From assembly GCA_030067915.1 (NCBI GenBank), contig JASGCC010000005.1, forward strand, positions 4,322,188 through 4,386,187: a stretch of DNA of 64,000 bases, read 5' to 3'. A program made the translations under genes and the position numbers. The notes under the pieces are model-generated. The model did no database searches, was not told the origin of the DNA, and saw nothing but the letters and a program-made list of their open reading frames with translations. The stretch's first letter is position 1. Every line of letters begins with the position of its first letter. The stretch comes from Hydractinia echinata (taxonomy: Eukaryota; Cnidaria; Hydrozoa; Anthoathecata; Hydractiniidae). Shown piece after piece: positions 45,992-58,875 of this stretch.

Positions 45992-48814
45992 CTAAAGAGC
46001 AAGAGTTAAGCAAAATGATTTCTCGGACGTTTTGGTGAGTCAAGAAAACAGGAGTTTTTCACTAATGGTTATCGTAAAGCCACCTTTAGTGGTGTTCACA
46101 GTCATTTGACAGTTTTATCCCGGAATATATTTTAAACGAGGTTCAATTTTGTCACTCTTATATCGCTGTTAATATCCCAACTATGATAAATTTCACGAAA
46201 AAGTTAACTGTTAAAAGTTATACTTTGTAGAAACAAATATCCTAGAAATTTGTCTTAAGAATTTTACTAATAAGATCTTTCTTTCCAAGCGAATCTTTAA
46301 CACTGTTTCTAGGAGAGAATAATTATAATTTTATCTTTTCTTGGTAGTTAGGACGCGTTGCATTTTTCGCAACAAGCTTTCTTATTGTTCCCTTCGTTTT
46401 GTATTTAGTTCCACCTGAAGTTTTTTTAGTTTAAAGATCGTATCCCGAAGTATTTACGCTCTGGCCTTGTTTACCAGGTTAAGTGTGGCGGCTGCAACGG
46501 CTCTTGTTATGGTAGAACTACTCGCTACTTTTACGTCAGAATTTGCGAGCAGTTAGGGATATCGCATCTTGCCGATAAACCCAGTCTGCTGTTCAGGATC
46601 ATAGATATGAATGTGATTATGCTCCATCGGTTTGTAATTTAACTGTGTTATGCTATAATGATTTTAAATTAACCTTGAACTATTACTTCATTGCCTTTAG
46701 AACTATTCTTTAGAACTATTCTAATTTATTTAAAACTGGTGTACGTGAGCCACTGAGAAAATTTGTGTAAATAAATTGGACTTGTCGAAAATGCCTTGTT
46801 TTTTATTCAACAATCAGCGCTGCATCTTTTGAGTCTTGAGAGAGATATTGTGCATTGCTGTATACGTATGATACATTTTTGCAGCCCTCAGCAGCTTTTG
46901 GCAACTCATTAAAAACAGAATCTTCATATTATAATTTGGAAAACCCATTTGGTACAGATTGATATTGGTACAGATACGCAACTCACAGATTAATAAAAAT
47001 GAAAATACAACTCACTAGCCACAAATCACTAAATTTGATAGGACCATCTTACGAATAAAAAACTTTTCGTAAGACTAACAGTTTTTTATCTTTAACTGAA
47101 GACTGCAATGTTTTCTTTGGTAAATCTTAGAATGCGAAATAAGTAAAAAACGCTAGAAGATTAGTTCGCAATGTAGTTAATGTAAACTCATGACACGAAG
47201 TTTCGAGCTCGTGCCAACTTATATAAGACAGTAGATATGTCGCGAGGAATATTTAATATCAGGCAAAATCAGGGTCAGAATTCCTGAAATGATTCTGCCG
47301 CGGATTTGGTTTCCGCGATATCACTCAGTCGCAGAATTACCATTCTTAATGAATGACTTTTTCTTTTTCCAAAAATTTATGATCCACCGTTTTAGGCTCT
47401 TTTCAAGTTCGAAAATATATGAAGACATCACATTTGACTTCTGATTTTTCATAGATTTTACACTTTTCTAAACTATAATAAACCTTTTACTCAGCATGGT
47501 AAAGAAGGAGCGGATTTTAAGACAAGCTATTCAATATTTGAACTCTTCAAATAGTACTAATGACGATATCAATCATATAAAAGTACGCCTTGAGCGAGTA
47601 ATAATTTCAACTATAGATGCTTTACATGATGACGTCACTTTCAGAATGAGTTATACGATTTATTGTACCCCGTGATTCGAAAACTCAATTCGTTTGCTGA
47701 TCGAGATTCAAAACAGTAATGGCTTTGTTACGAAACAAATGACCCTACTGGCCTAAATTATTAATTACGAAAGAGAAGCAAGAATTATTTATAAACTAAA
47801 CTTTTCAATACGTTGGTGATTTCTTCTCCACCATATTAATTAGCTTACAAAAATGAATACACTAAAAACACATAAGCGATATTACTGACCCATGCTCATA
47901 AATTCAGAGTTCCAAAAGAACAATTCGCGGAAGTGAAAACTGCTGCAGAAGGATAACAACGTCAATCGAAAATGAAAGCATGGGCAGACAATATCTGCCT
48001 ACAATGCCACGGCTAAAATAAATTTTACTACTTTCCTAGGTAAAAACTACAACTTTCAAATTAAAGTAGTTATCGGCAGTGTAAATATTTACCACGCGAT
48101 AAGAAAGTTGGTAAAGACCTAATAATATTGCATTTATTTGAGCCCAAAGTATATGAAACTATCTCAAAGTCTTGTTGGAGTTAATATTTTGCGCACGGGT
48201 AATAATTATTGTTCAAACATAATGTTATTCTCGCTTGTTGCTGTACTATTTGTATGCATTTTCCCTTAAATGTTAAACTTCCAAATGAGGACTTGTAAAA
48301 GCAATAAAAATGTAAAGGATTTTATCTTGATTATACAAATGTCGTAGCTAAAACAATAACGATTACTGACTGTCCAAAGATCAACTATTCTTGGTCCCTT
48401 TTAAACGAGGACTTGTAAAAGCAATACAAATTTAAAGGGTTTTATCTTGATTATACAAATGTCGTATCTAACTAAAACAATAACGATATAGTGACTGTCC
48501 AAAGATCAACTATTCTTGGTCCCTTTTAAACGAGGACTTGTAAAAGCAATGAAGTTGTAAAGGTTTTATTTTGATTAAGAAATGTCGTATCTAACTAAAA
48601 CAATAACGACACAGTGACTGCTCAAAGATCAACAATTCTTGGTCCCTTAGTACCAGACAATTTTGCGATAATGGACTGAATATATCAACGAAAAAAAAAG
48701 AAAGTAGTTAATTAAAGTATATATTGTATTAAAAAATTTATAATAAATATTTTAAAACTTCATTGTCTTCTTCCAACGTCTTTCCTTTTGAATTTCTTGA
48801 TGAATTGTGTTTCT
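45992..48814. other. Intergenic, no gene seen
   Basis: No coding exon is supported on either strand between the satellite and gene C. It contains the three-copy tandem repeat at 48291-48646. The right end presumably holds the gene C 3' UTR. Confidence 0.5.
48291..48646. repeat. Tandem repeat, 3 copies of ~120-125 bp
   Basis: Copies start at 48291, 48411 and 48536 with acttgtaaaagcaat and end in ttcttggtccctt. They share ttttatcttgatta and gactgtccaaagatcaac. Small indels explain the period change (120 then 125). It lies 170-520 bp after the modelled gene C stop, possibly in its 3' flank. Confidence 0.92.
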
Positions 48815-51800
48815 TTACAAGACAAGAACGTCTTCCACACATGTCTGAAAGAGAACAATGAACGTAAAGAAAAGAAAAACTTATAGCTGATATTGATTTC
48901 TCAATTTTTTGGACTCAGATATTGTCGGTTAGACTCATTACAAGAAATTTATCCATTAAAGTTGCACTTAAGTTTCAATATAAAAAGATAATACTCTTAC
49001 CCCTTCGTCTTTTACAAATAACATGGCGGAAACTGGTTCAATATTCTTAACGGTCCATTTCACTTCAGGAAGGCCTGGATTGCTTGCTTGAAATGCAACA
49101 ATGATTCTTCCTCCTTCTTTAGGGTTTTCGCGTCCAGTTCTTTTCTCAAGAGTGATAATAGTTTCTAAAAGAAAAATTATGCTTAAATGAACTTTAGGAA
49201 GCAAGAAAAGCTTTTAACTGAAAAAGTAGGAACAGAAATTTTTGCAGATCTAAGAAGTTTATCTTTAAATGACGATAAGACTTACTAGCTGTGTTGATAT
49301 CAGCAAGTTGGCCATCATTATAAACTGCAAATTCACTTCCTCTGGCCAATTCCAAGGGATGAGCGTATTGTAGTACGAGTTGCCAACATTTGTCGTCTGG
49401 AATAGTCCTGATGATATTGACTGTGATTGTAAATGAACCGCCACCACCGCCTCCAAAAACGTTTACAGTTTGAACAATATCGCTGTAATACAAAACGAAG
49501 ACAATTTCTAATTTAACATCCCTTCTTGAATGTTAATGTCAGGTTAAAACAACTTTTAAAATTTTCAAAGGATCACAAATACATCGCTTGGTACATGTGG
49601 TATCTCGGCTTCATTTTTAAAAGAAAATAGATAACTGAAACGACTAAGTTTAAATGTGTTTTAAATTTCTCAAAGTTTACAATTTTTGCGAAATTAAAAG
49701 TCAGTGAAAAATCGTTGTTTACGAAATTAAATGCAAATGTTTCAAAGGATCTTTTTATTTTTGCAATAAATATCTTTTTCTTTTCCCAATTTTATTTTTT
49801 AATAGAAATCATTTTGACTTTAGGACGATTCCCAAAGCGTAATTAAGAAATTGTAAATTCGGGGAACAATTGATTTCTAAAGATGTTTTCATGACCATAA
49901 CAAATTTGAAGACTGTAGAATATTTTGACCTGCTAGATATAAAAGATATAGGATATAATCAAATATCATTATTTCCTTACCTTTGGAAAGCTCCAGCTCT
50001 GGGTGGTCTGGTTGGGCACGCATTGCAGAAGGTACCACCACAATCTACACCTTCTTCATCACGATTTTGCTTGTCGTCAAAACATGTGGGTGCAGCAGAA
50101 GGAACAGTGTTGAAAACTCTGCAACCCGGAAGTCTAGGTGCAGTAGCACCACCCTAAAAAGCAGCACGAAATTTAATGGAAGCTTATGTGGTTGATATCA
50201 CAAAACCAGATTCGAAAATTGAAAGGTTTGATCTCTGAGATCATAAAGATCTTAAAGAATCAACAGAAATGTGCATAACATTTTATGGTACTTATTTTGA
50301 CGAAAAGCAAAATAGTAATATTCCCTGCAAAGGTGTAGAATCAAATAGTAATATTCCCTGCAAAGGTGTAGTTTCAAAGTGCAGAATCAGTGAACATTAC
50401 TTATCTGCACATATTACTAAGAGATTTTTGCATGATTGATAATGCTTCGAATTTTACCATGGATCTGTTAGCACAATATGTATTATTTACAAGCAAGACA
50501 ATTTGCGATGGCAACACAGGTTTGTAACTACTTACGATGATGTCTTTCATTGATGGAGCATCTTCATTACATATATCCTTGTTGATAGAATTATCACATG
50601 TTAACCTTGGATCACATTCTACATTAATAGGAACATCACGCAGATTGACATCAACTGTTCCAATACGACCGTCAAGATGGTAACAAAAGTCTCCTCGACT
50701 AGAACCTAAAAAGAATTAACTTAATTTATATTTCTGAACATTTGTTCCACAATCTAATAATGTGCTGCATATGGTGAAGTTATCTGACAAACTTATATTC
50801 TGGTCTACATGTACATTCCTAACTTAGGATTGTATCGTTTTAGTTATGTTAGCTCATAGCCAAGTGGATAGAAATCCAATTATTCTGGAACTTAATCATT
50901 TTAACACTAGGTTAAGTAAATAGAAAATGACATAGGAAAACTAGAAATACGAAAAAAATTAAATAGATTCAATATTTCATTGTTAATGTTCCTACAGTCA
51001 GTTGACTTACCAACTTTTAGGAAATGTGTCTCTAATGCGGGTCCACCAGTTCTTAAACAGGAATATGTTATTGGATTCCTGTTTGAAATGCAGTTGAAAC
51101 TAGGATTTCCTCCTGTGATGTACAACTTTGCACAACTGAAATACGGTTCTCCTCCATTACCAACCAACATGGCAGTTTGCAGCACGTAATATCCTTCAGG
51201 GAGATTTGTTGGAATACCAATTGTCGTGTCAAACCTTTCCACGTCATATTGGTCTAAAAAGTATTGTGTTACCTTTTAGTAAAAACATAATATTAAATAC
51301 TAAATGCCATGCATAAGTTGATCAAATTTTAATAATTAAGGAAAGAAGGTTTTGAATTTCATCCATCTCTTTCTCTTCTTCTGTATTTCTCTCTTTTTGG
51401 CTGCTTTTTCAAGTCATTCCATAGAGATAAGGATTAACTAGTCCACAGGTAGATTGACCTTATAATTGTGAAGTAGATCTTTGGATAACAAACTACATAT
51501 TTAAAGGCGCTTGTTGTCGACTCTGTTTCTAAATATCTTAAGGATGCGACTGTTTTTATTTTCATCAAAGAGATAAAACGTAGGCACGTATTAGATAAAA
51601 AATTTAGATTAAAAATTGTGAGTCTAGCATTTCATTGAACTGATTTACTTGGATCCGGAAGTGCGTTGCCTACCTGATTGAAATTCACATCCTGGTCTAC
51701 CATCACAGGGGTGTACGCAGTCACCATTTAAGGTTTTATCAGGACGGGTATCATGTCCGTAACATGCAAATTTCATTACGTTTTGTTTAAAGACTTCAGC

Positions 51801-52719
51801 ATTTGCTTCTTGAGCAAGTGGAACGAGAGAAATCCTAACATAACCGCCACCGTGATTATTTGAAGTCCACCCAACCTGTAGAATAAAACGCAATGTTACA
51901 TCCTGTTGCACCAAGCAATGCATTTGCATTTACAGTCAAAACTAAAGCAAGATGCTCTTTATATTTACGTCAATAAGCATAATGTCCTTTCATAGATAGA
52001 AAGAATAACATTGCTATTTAATTCAATCGTTTTAAATGTTGTGTTCCTAATGCGTTCGGATTACGTAATAAGTTTACCTTCAATCGATCTCCAGCATGGA
52101 CAGTTGTTACAATAGCTGCAAAAACAAAGAGATTACAAATTAGTTTAAAGTTATGTAATCGTACGTTTGAGACTCCTAGGGTTCAACCATTATACAATTA
52201 TACAGTTGTAACTTAGTTATAGCGAACGCGAAAGACATGCTTGGGTACCTTTTTTATTCATACTTTTTTATTACAATAGATGTCATGATTGTGAATTATT
52301 GTTTTGATTGTACGTAAGGCACGAGTTGTCTACGTCAACATATTCATAACCAGAGTTTAGGTAAAAGCAATGATTATGTGTAGATTTCTTGCGTCAGGAC
52401 GCAACTATAACCCCCAGTGTATTTGGAGAGAATATTTTGCTTGTCTTGACAAAACTATATTATTTGTATGTTTGAAAGATATCATAAGAAACTTACCATT
52501 AGCGACACCAGTTTCGCAATGTCTATTTTGGACTCCACCACGTCCAGGCGTAGCAATAAACGAACTAAACAGAGAAAATAATTTTATAATTCTCACTTTA
52601 GTTTTTGTTTGTGATTTGTGGTAAACTAAGCTTGTGATAAGTACATACGGTGGACAACTCATCCAGGAATGACCAGAAACTAAGGGCAGTACGAACAACC
52701 AGATTCCAGTAAACCACAT
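48815..52719 (-). CDS. Gene C: secreted LPMO-like copper protein with CBM2-like C-terminal domain
   Basis: Modelled protein 451 aa. The signal peptide (1-16) ends ...PLVSG and the mature chain starts with His17 (HSWMSCPP), the position of the LPMO copper-binding N-terminal His. NNHGGGYVR supplies His67 as second ligand, and NLPEGYYVLQ...EPYFSCAKLYITG matches the axial Tyr (Tyr164)/Cys strand of fungal-type LPMOs. Next come a Cys-rich segment with the CFDD..NRDEEGVDCGG..C.AC pattern and, after GGGGGG, a beta-rich module like CBM2 (CWQLVLQY ... IIVAFQASNPG). Probable role: oxidative cleavage of a polysaccharide outside the cell; substrate unknown. Exons: 52649-52719, 52497-52564, 52078-52115, 51674-51875, 51011-51253, 50536-50705, 49981-50153, 49286-49482, 49001-49164, 48815-48844. 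Phases agree throughout. The last 10-codon exon is the weakest part. I cannot assign a CAZy AA family. Confidence 0.78.
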
Positions 52720-55700
52720 GTTGGAGTATGTCTTTTTAAATGCTATAATAAAGAATAGAAAAGATATCTATTTTATGTTCTAACGGTTTTTTGAGATCAA
52801 ACATTACTTTGTTTAACTTTGTATTCAATCCTTGCTATTTTTTAATCATATTATCAATATTTCATTTAATTGCATGTAGTATATACTAAATATTTGTAAA
52901 AATCCGGCAGTGTCCTATAATGACTTTTTCCTATTTTCCCCTATTTTCTAATCACCTTTTTCATGTACATTTTGTATTTGAAACAGGTTTCTTTATTTTC
53001 ATCAATGCAGTCGCTGTAAATTCTTTCTGACGAGTGCGTATGTGTTGGTTCTTAGTTAACCAATTGATAAGCAAAATAAAAACAAAAATATAAATTTTTT
53101 TTTAGACAGTCTTGTTATTTTGATTCCTAAGGAACAACAATGTATTACTCATCAGTAAGTTTATTATAGAAAACTACTAATTGAGTTCTTCACTTAATAT
53201 TTCTTAAGTAAGTTAGTTAGCCTAATTAAATTACTGGTTTTGTCTTACGTAATTTAATTAAATAGACCGATTGTAATCTTCTAATTGCCATAAACAAGAA
53301 AATGCCCTCCCATTGTCTTTTACTAATTATGTTTACCCAATTACTTTAATGATAGAAATCCTGTTCGATGTGGACAAACATTGTCATAAGGAAGTACCGC
53401 TTGACCCTAAAAACATGCGCAGTTTAAATGCGGAAAAAGAAAAAGAAAGAACTTCAAATATAACATATCAAAAGCATTGATCTTCCAACTCTTCAAAGGG
53501 TGGTTAATTAGAGCTTTTAAAAACATTTCCTTTCCGTCCTCTGGAAGATCCTCTCAGGCGAAAGAAAAGTTAATTACATGCTATCAAAATTAAAATTTAG
53601 CTTTGTTCTTAATTTGAACTAAAAATTACATTTTTCCTTGTCTCTTCAGTTAGTTATAGTTATCAGCCTAAGTGTTTTAATTTGATATAAATTGTATTAA
53701 AACGAGTCCCATGGTAAATTTTCACAACAAATATAATTGCGTTTGCAATAATAAAGAACAAAATTTTGATGTCACACAATCTTAATGCAGATTTGTTTTC
53801 GTTCACAGTCTTGCTGTACTCCTTTAACCCTTTAGTGCCTTGGTGGGGAAAAACGCCCCCCCCCAGCCTTTTACGTTTCTATAGTAGATCCATTTGAAAT
53901 CATCAAAACCTGCTTTTTGATTTTAGTACCATCAAATAACATCCTTAAACGACATAATGATTTGAATACTGAAATTCACTTATTAATAGAGGTATACCTC
54001 AGAGGTCTTTTCACATTATCTGAGAATCCTAGTTCTTAAACTTTATGTACTTGTTAGCTCTTAAATACGTAAAAACAGATTTTGCCAAATTATTAACCGA
54101 TAATGAACTTCATTGTTTATGTTCACAATCGTTCTTGGTCTGCTTGTTTGCTACTTACTTCAAAATTAAAAACTTACCTTTTCAATGTTCGCTATGTATC
54201 GCCTTCTTCAAAGTTAACTTTAAAAAATCAGATTCAGCTTTTATAGGAAGTTAACTATACTATTGCCGGGGGTATCGACACCTATAAATGTAAGCGAATA
54301 AACCAAAACCATACACTATTCAACCCCCTGTTTTATTAGTAGTATAATTAAGTGGAAATCATTGTAGATACTTAATCAGGATGGACATGACATCCTTTCC
54401 TACGTATGTACGTAGTCGCTTTCGTTTCCTTTTCCGATCGCGAACGACCTATTGTTAAAACTTGATTTGTAATTTAAAGCAGGGCTTAATTATTTGGCAA
54501 CAATAAACACGGCACAAATCATGCATTAAAACATTCCACGGTTTGTTACCGATTCACAGTTTTTGAGATTTATTTTAATGCGTCAGATGCACTACTCATG
54601 TTCTATTCAGGGTAATTTATTCAGTTAATGTAATAAAGCGAATTAAAAGATAATTATATATATAACCTTTGGTTTTTATATATCGGTCAATTTAATCTGG
54701 CAGTTTAATTGATTAATATATGATTCGTAGCAGCATGTGCTGACTTATTTTTGCACCAGAATTTCTAAATAAAGGGGTAGATAAACTCAAAAATGAGGTC
54801 ATAGGGTAGAAAGGAATTTTAGTAAAATAATAAGTGGTATTGTTTTCTCGACAGAAGTAATCTCTGTAATAATGTCGGTACTTTGTTTAAAATGGTACCC
54901 GAATGGCTACGTCGTGCTAAAGATTCACGAAATAACGAAGGTCGAGATATGTATGAGGGACGAAAATTTGATGACTGAAAAATGTACCACTAGTTTTCAA
55001 TTAAAGTTGTATATGTTAAAGGAGGGAAGATCATCTTTTCTGTTTTTAACAGCTATTTTTATCTGTTCCACGTTTTAAAATGTTCTCTTATATGAAGTGG
55101 AAATACGCCAAAAAACCCCAGAAATAGCTATCAGCAAAAAAGAATGCGATTTTTACAAAAAATATGCAAAAGCTTCTGCTAGAACATTAGAAATCACTAG
55201 TCGGTGGCCTGTGGATTCGAGTTTGCCCGTCCTTTATTTCCCGCAGTCGTGTGTCTCGCTACTGCTGTTACCATTTTGCGTGACAGACAGGCGTATACGG
55301 GTATTAAATTAGATATTTTCCCAGATTAAAAGTTTGGATAATAAGCATTTTTAATTTATTTTTGTAAATATATCGAAAGGGTTGGGCTTTTTTTGTTTTC
55401 TTTTAAGTCACAGAAGTAAAAAGCATTTAAAATTAGATTACAAACAGAGCAGAAAAGTATTCCAAGTATTTTATTTGCAAAACAAACGTATTTAAACTTG
55501 ATCAAGAAAGAATGACTCCGATAAACTTTAATTGAGAACAGGAATATAAACACAACAGAAGAAAAAGATAATGTGATTTTGGTAGCGATAACAGAACACG
55601 TTGAAAATTGCAATGTTGTTGTTGTTTTTCTGCCAGCAATGACATAGCAAAATTTTAATTTGGCGGAAATTATATCTTTATCTCCTTTTTTACGCGTCGT

Positions 55701-58700
55701 TACCGTGACGTGACGGTTTAGATTGGACGGCAAAACGAGAAGAAGTCGTTCACTATATTTGATTTCTCACTATTTCCTGACATCTATCCGATTTTTTATT
55801 CATACAGAAAACCCTAAATCTTAATGAGTTATACACCGGAAGAAAGGGAAGTAAATAATTACAATAAAAAGACTATAATGTTTATGCCAGCCATTCAATG
55901 ACTGTATTACTCAAAATCCATTTTCTTTTCTGATGACGAATCACCTTCGAGGTAATCAAGTAATTATGAGTAGACCACAGTTGATGCAAATCATCCATAA
56001 TATGATCGATTTAGGAAATTGTCAACCGACCTGATACAGTTAAGTTCTTGTGAATTTAAAATGTAGGAAAAGTGGGATTATTAATTCTGGTATGTGGGTA
56101 ATCAAATTGGATCATATAAGTGTTTGACTTTGTAAGATGCTTTTAATTCTATCCAAATTTTTTTATTGTGAGCGAATGCGAATTCTATTGCATACCCTCC
56201 ATGAATTCTGACAAGCTTTGTTAAAAGGGAATAAACTTGGAATATTAACAGTATTACAAAAACAAAAAATAGCAGCCTTTGTCAGTACTTTCGCTCCCAC
56301 ATCATAAAAAAGATTGTTCAAAATGTCTGTTTAAAATCAATTTAACTCGGTTGTAGGTATAACAAATTTTGAAGTTCTGTATAAACTGCCTAATGTTGAA
56401 GATGACCCAAACGGCCCGAATTGTTAGTAAAATTTAAAAAATTGGAAAATCGGATTAGCTACGTATCAATACTATGAATAATGATTACTTTTGGATAAGT
56501 CATCACCAATTTTTATGAACAAGAAAATATCAGTTATGGCTTATCTGCATAAGTTTCTCAACAATCAAAGAAATTTTAGGCAACTTGTTGAGATGTTGCC
56601 ATCCTGTTGATATCAATGACGTTAGTCATTGATAACAATTGTAAAGTTAGAAGAATTAAAAATTGAAAAAGGCAGATGTGAGTAGCGCCCAATATCTCAG
56701 ATTCTCGGAAGTCCAAAAACTAGTCAACGGAAAACATTGAGTAAATATCGTAACTTAGCTTTATATGAAAAAAAAGAGGTTGTAAAAGATTCGGGAGATG
56801 AAGGAAATCTCCACTCATGAACAGTAAGGTTAAAGAAGTAACACAGGGATAGCTATTGTAGTAGATCCAAATAACATTACTTAAATGAATGCTAGAAAGG
56901 TAAGGTGTCGAATATATCTTTTAACATATTATAGAATATCTTTGTAAAATATATCACTCTATCTCTACTCTGATTCCGCTTTTTTAATTAAAATGTCATA
57001 CTAGATTGAAGAGAGCTAGAACACAAGCTTGTTCGAAGTGAATCAAGCTATATTGCAACAAAAACTTCACATCATTCGAAAAACCACATAAACCGTCATG
57101 AATAATACAAATCGTTCAGAAAACATTCCAGCTTGGATTTTTTAAACGACCTAAACATTTCATCGACTTTTATTTTCAATACTGTGTATAAAATGTGGGA
57201 CGTGCGGCTAACAAATGACCCTCGCGATCTAAACGGACAGAATCCTTTCTCCTGCATCACGGCTACAAACAATGTTGTCGAGAGGGACGAGGTATGACCG
57301 GTACTAATATGTCGCTATTGGAAATGACATCACAATTCTTTCTGGCAAATTGTAAAAAGTCATGGCATAGAAGATAAGTGTTTATGAGCGACATATTGTA
57401 AAATTACGGAAAATTAAGCAGATTGATTGCCCCAACATGTCATTAAAACTCTTGCTTGTAGACTGACATCAAAGATTGAAAATGTCTAGTCATGGATCTC
57501 AGTTATCGGGTCGTCCCATGCAGCTTAATACGAGGCAATGCTTTATAACTGACAAAAATGTCCATACTCTAAGGTTTTCTCTCCGGATAATGAACGAAAT
57601 TCAAGGTTTTCACCGTCAAATCCATACTTCGTGTGATCAGTTGGATTTTCTTAACTTAGGCAATAGGTTAAAATCGGAGAAGAGGAATACTTAAGAGCAA
57701 AAGTTAACCAATTATAAAAGTTACTTTCGCTTATGTATTTTTTTAAAGGCTTTGCAGATGATTTTCTTTTAATGATTAGAACAATCTTGTGTCAGAATAT
57801 TCGCTATAAGCCTCCGGTTGGAATATTCATCCTTTTTTTGTTGTAGCTTACTTTAGTGTGACGTACATCGGTCCTGTGTTATGAAGCGTATTCAGTGTGA
57901 AGTCATTTAAGACACTTTCCTCATTGGACATATTATCTTCTTTTCTAAACCATGCTTTTCTAATTCCAGCGTAGCTTCTTTTTTTTAACTAAATTTCATA
58001 AAGCGTGGTGATCTGTTGTTTTAATTTACTGCTTGTGCAAGTATACTCAAATTCACCAAAAATCCATCACAATAATCCTGCTCGGAGTAGTTCTGATACA
58101 GTGATGCTGAAACGGCATGCCCTTTACTATAATGAAGTGTGAATTAAACTTTTGCCAACTTACTTGGACTATTTTACAATTTGTACTACATTAAAATATC
58201 TAGAATTTAGGCCATCTATATTTAGTAGTTTATTCATTGGAAGGGTGGCATTTAGGATTTCAATGGTATGCTTTACGTTGGTGCTTTATATGGTCATGTC
58301 ATTTGTCAACAAATCCAAAACAATGATCAATGCGAGAATGCAAATGAACAAAAGTCATTTGCTTCTTTATTTTTAAGTATTAAGAACGAGGGTGATTAAA
58401 TAAATAGTTTTGATGAACAAAATTATAGTATTATTGTTCAATTTCTGAAATCTATTTCATATTCCTATCTTTTTTAGCATCGGCAACTTTTCTTGACCAT
58501 GTTTCGGTTGATTTATAAGATTGTGTGCTTAAACAGACAGGATTTCTTGTTTATATTAACCTGTCGAGGTTTAGCCAACCCAGACTGTGACAACAGTGTA
58601 TTGTATTTATTTTTGACAGTTAATATATATATTGATTCACTACACGTGCAACACATGTTGTGGTAAAAGACATTCGTCTCGTTCTAAGGTGTGAACACAC

Positions 58701-58875
58701 GTGCACGATGTTTTCTAAATGGTTTCTCTTTTGCTTGGCAACAAATGATTTGGTTCGAAATATGTTAACACATGCGCCCTATCAACACAATCAGCGAGCA
58801 GCTTTTGTTTTTGACAAAAATATCGTTATGTGGCAAGGTATACTGGACGATTATTCGAAAGCATAGAGAGAAAAA
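52720..58875. other. Intergenic, no gene seen
   Basis: AT-rich sequence between the divergently oriented gene C and the MGAT4-like gene, so both promoters should lie here. Contains a dispersed repeat copy at 55196-55310. Open frames at 54872, 55097, 57476 and 58152 have no domain and no splice support. Confidence 0.5.
55196..55310 (-). repeat. Second copy of the dispersed repeat, inverted
   Basis: Reverse complement of the 8434-8545 family: actagtcggtggcctgtgg, tgtctcgctactgctg, accattttgcgtgacagac and cgtatacggg align in order with that copy. The copies are clearly diverged, so this is an old family. Confidence 0.7.

Noticed and set aside
54872..58376. Several 68-74 aa plus-strand open frames
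   Set aside because: No domain, no splice partners, and length expected by chance in AT-rich DNA.
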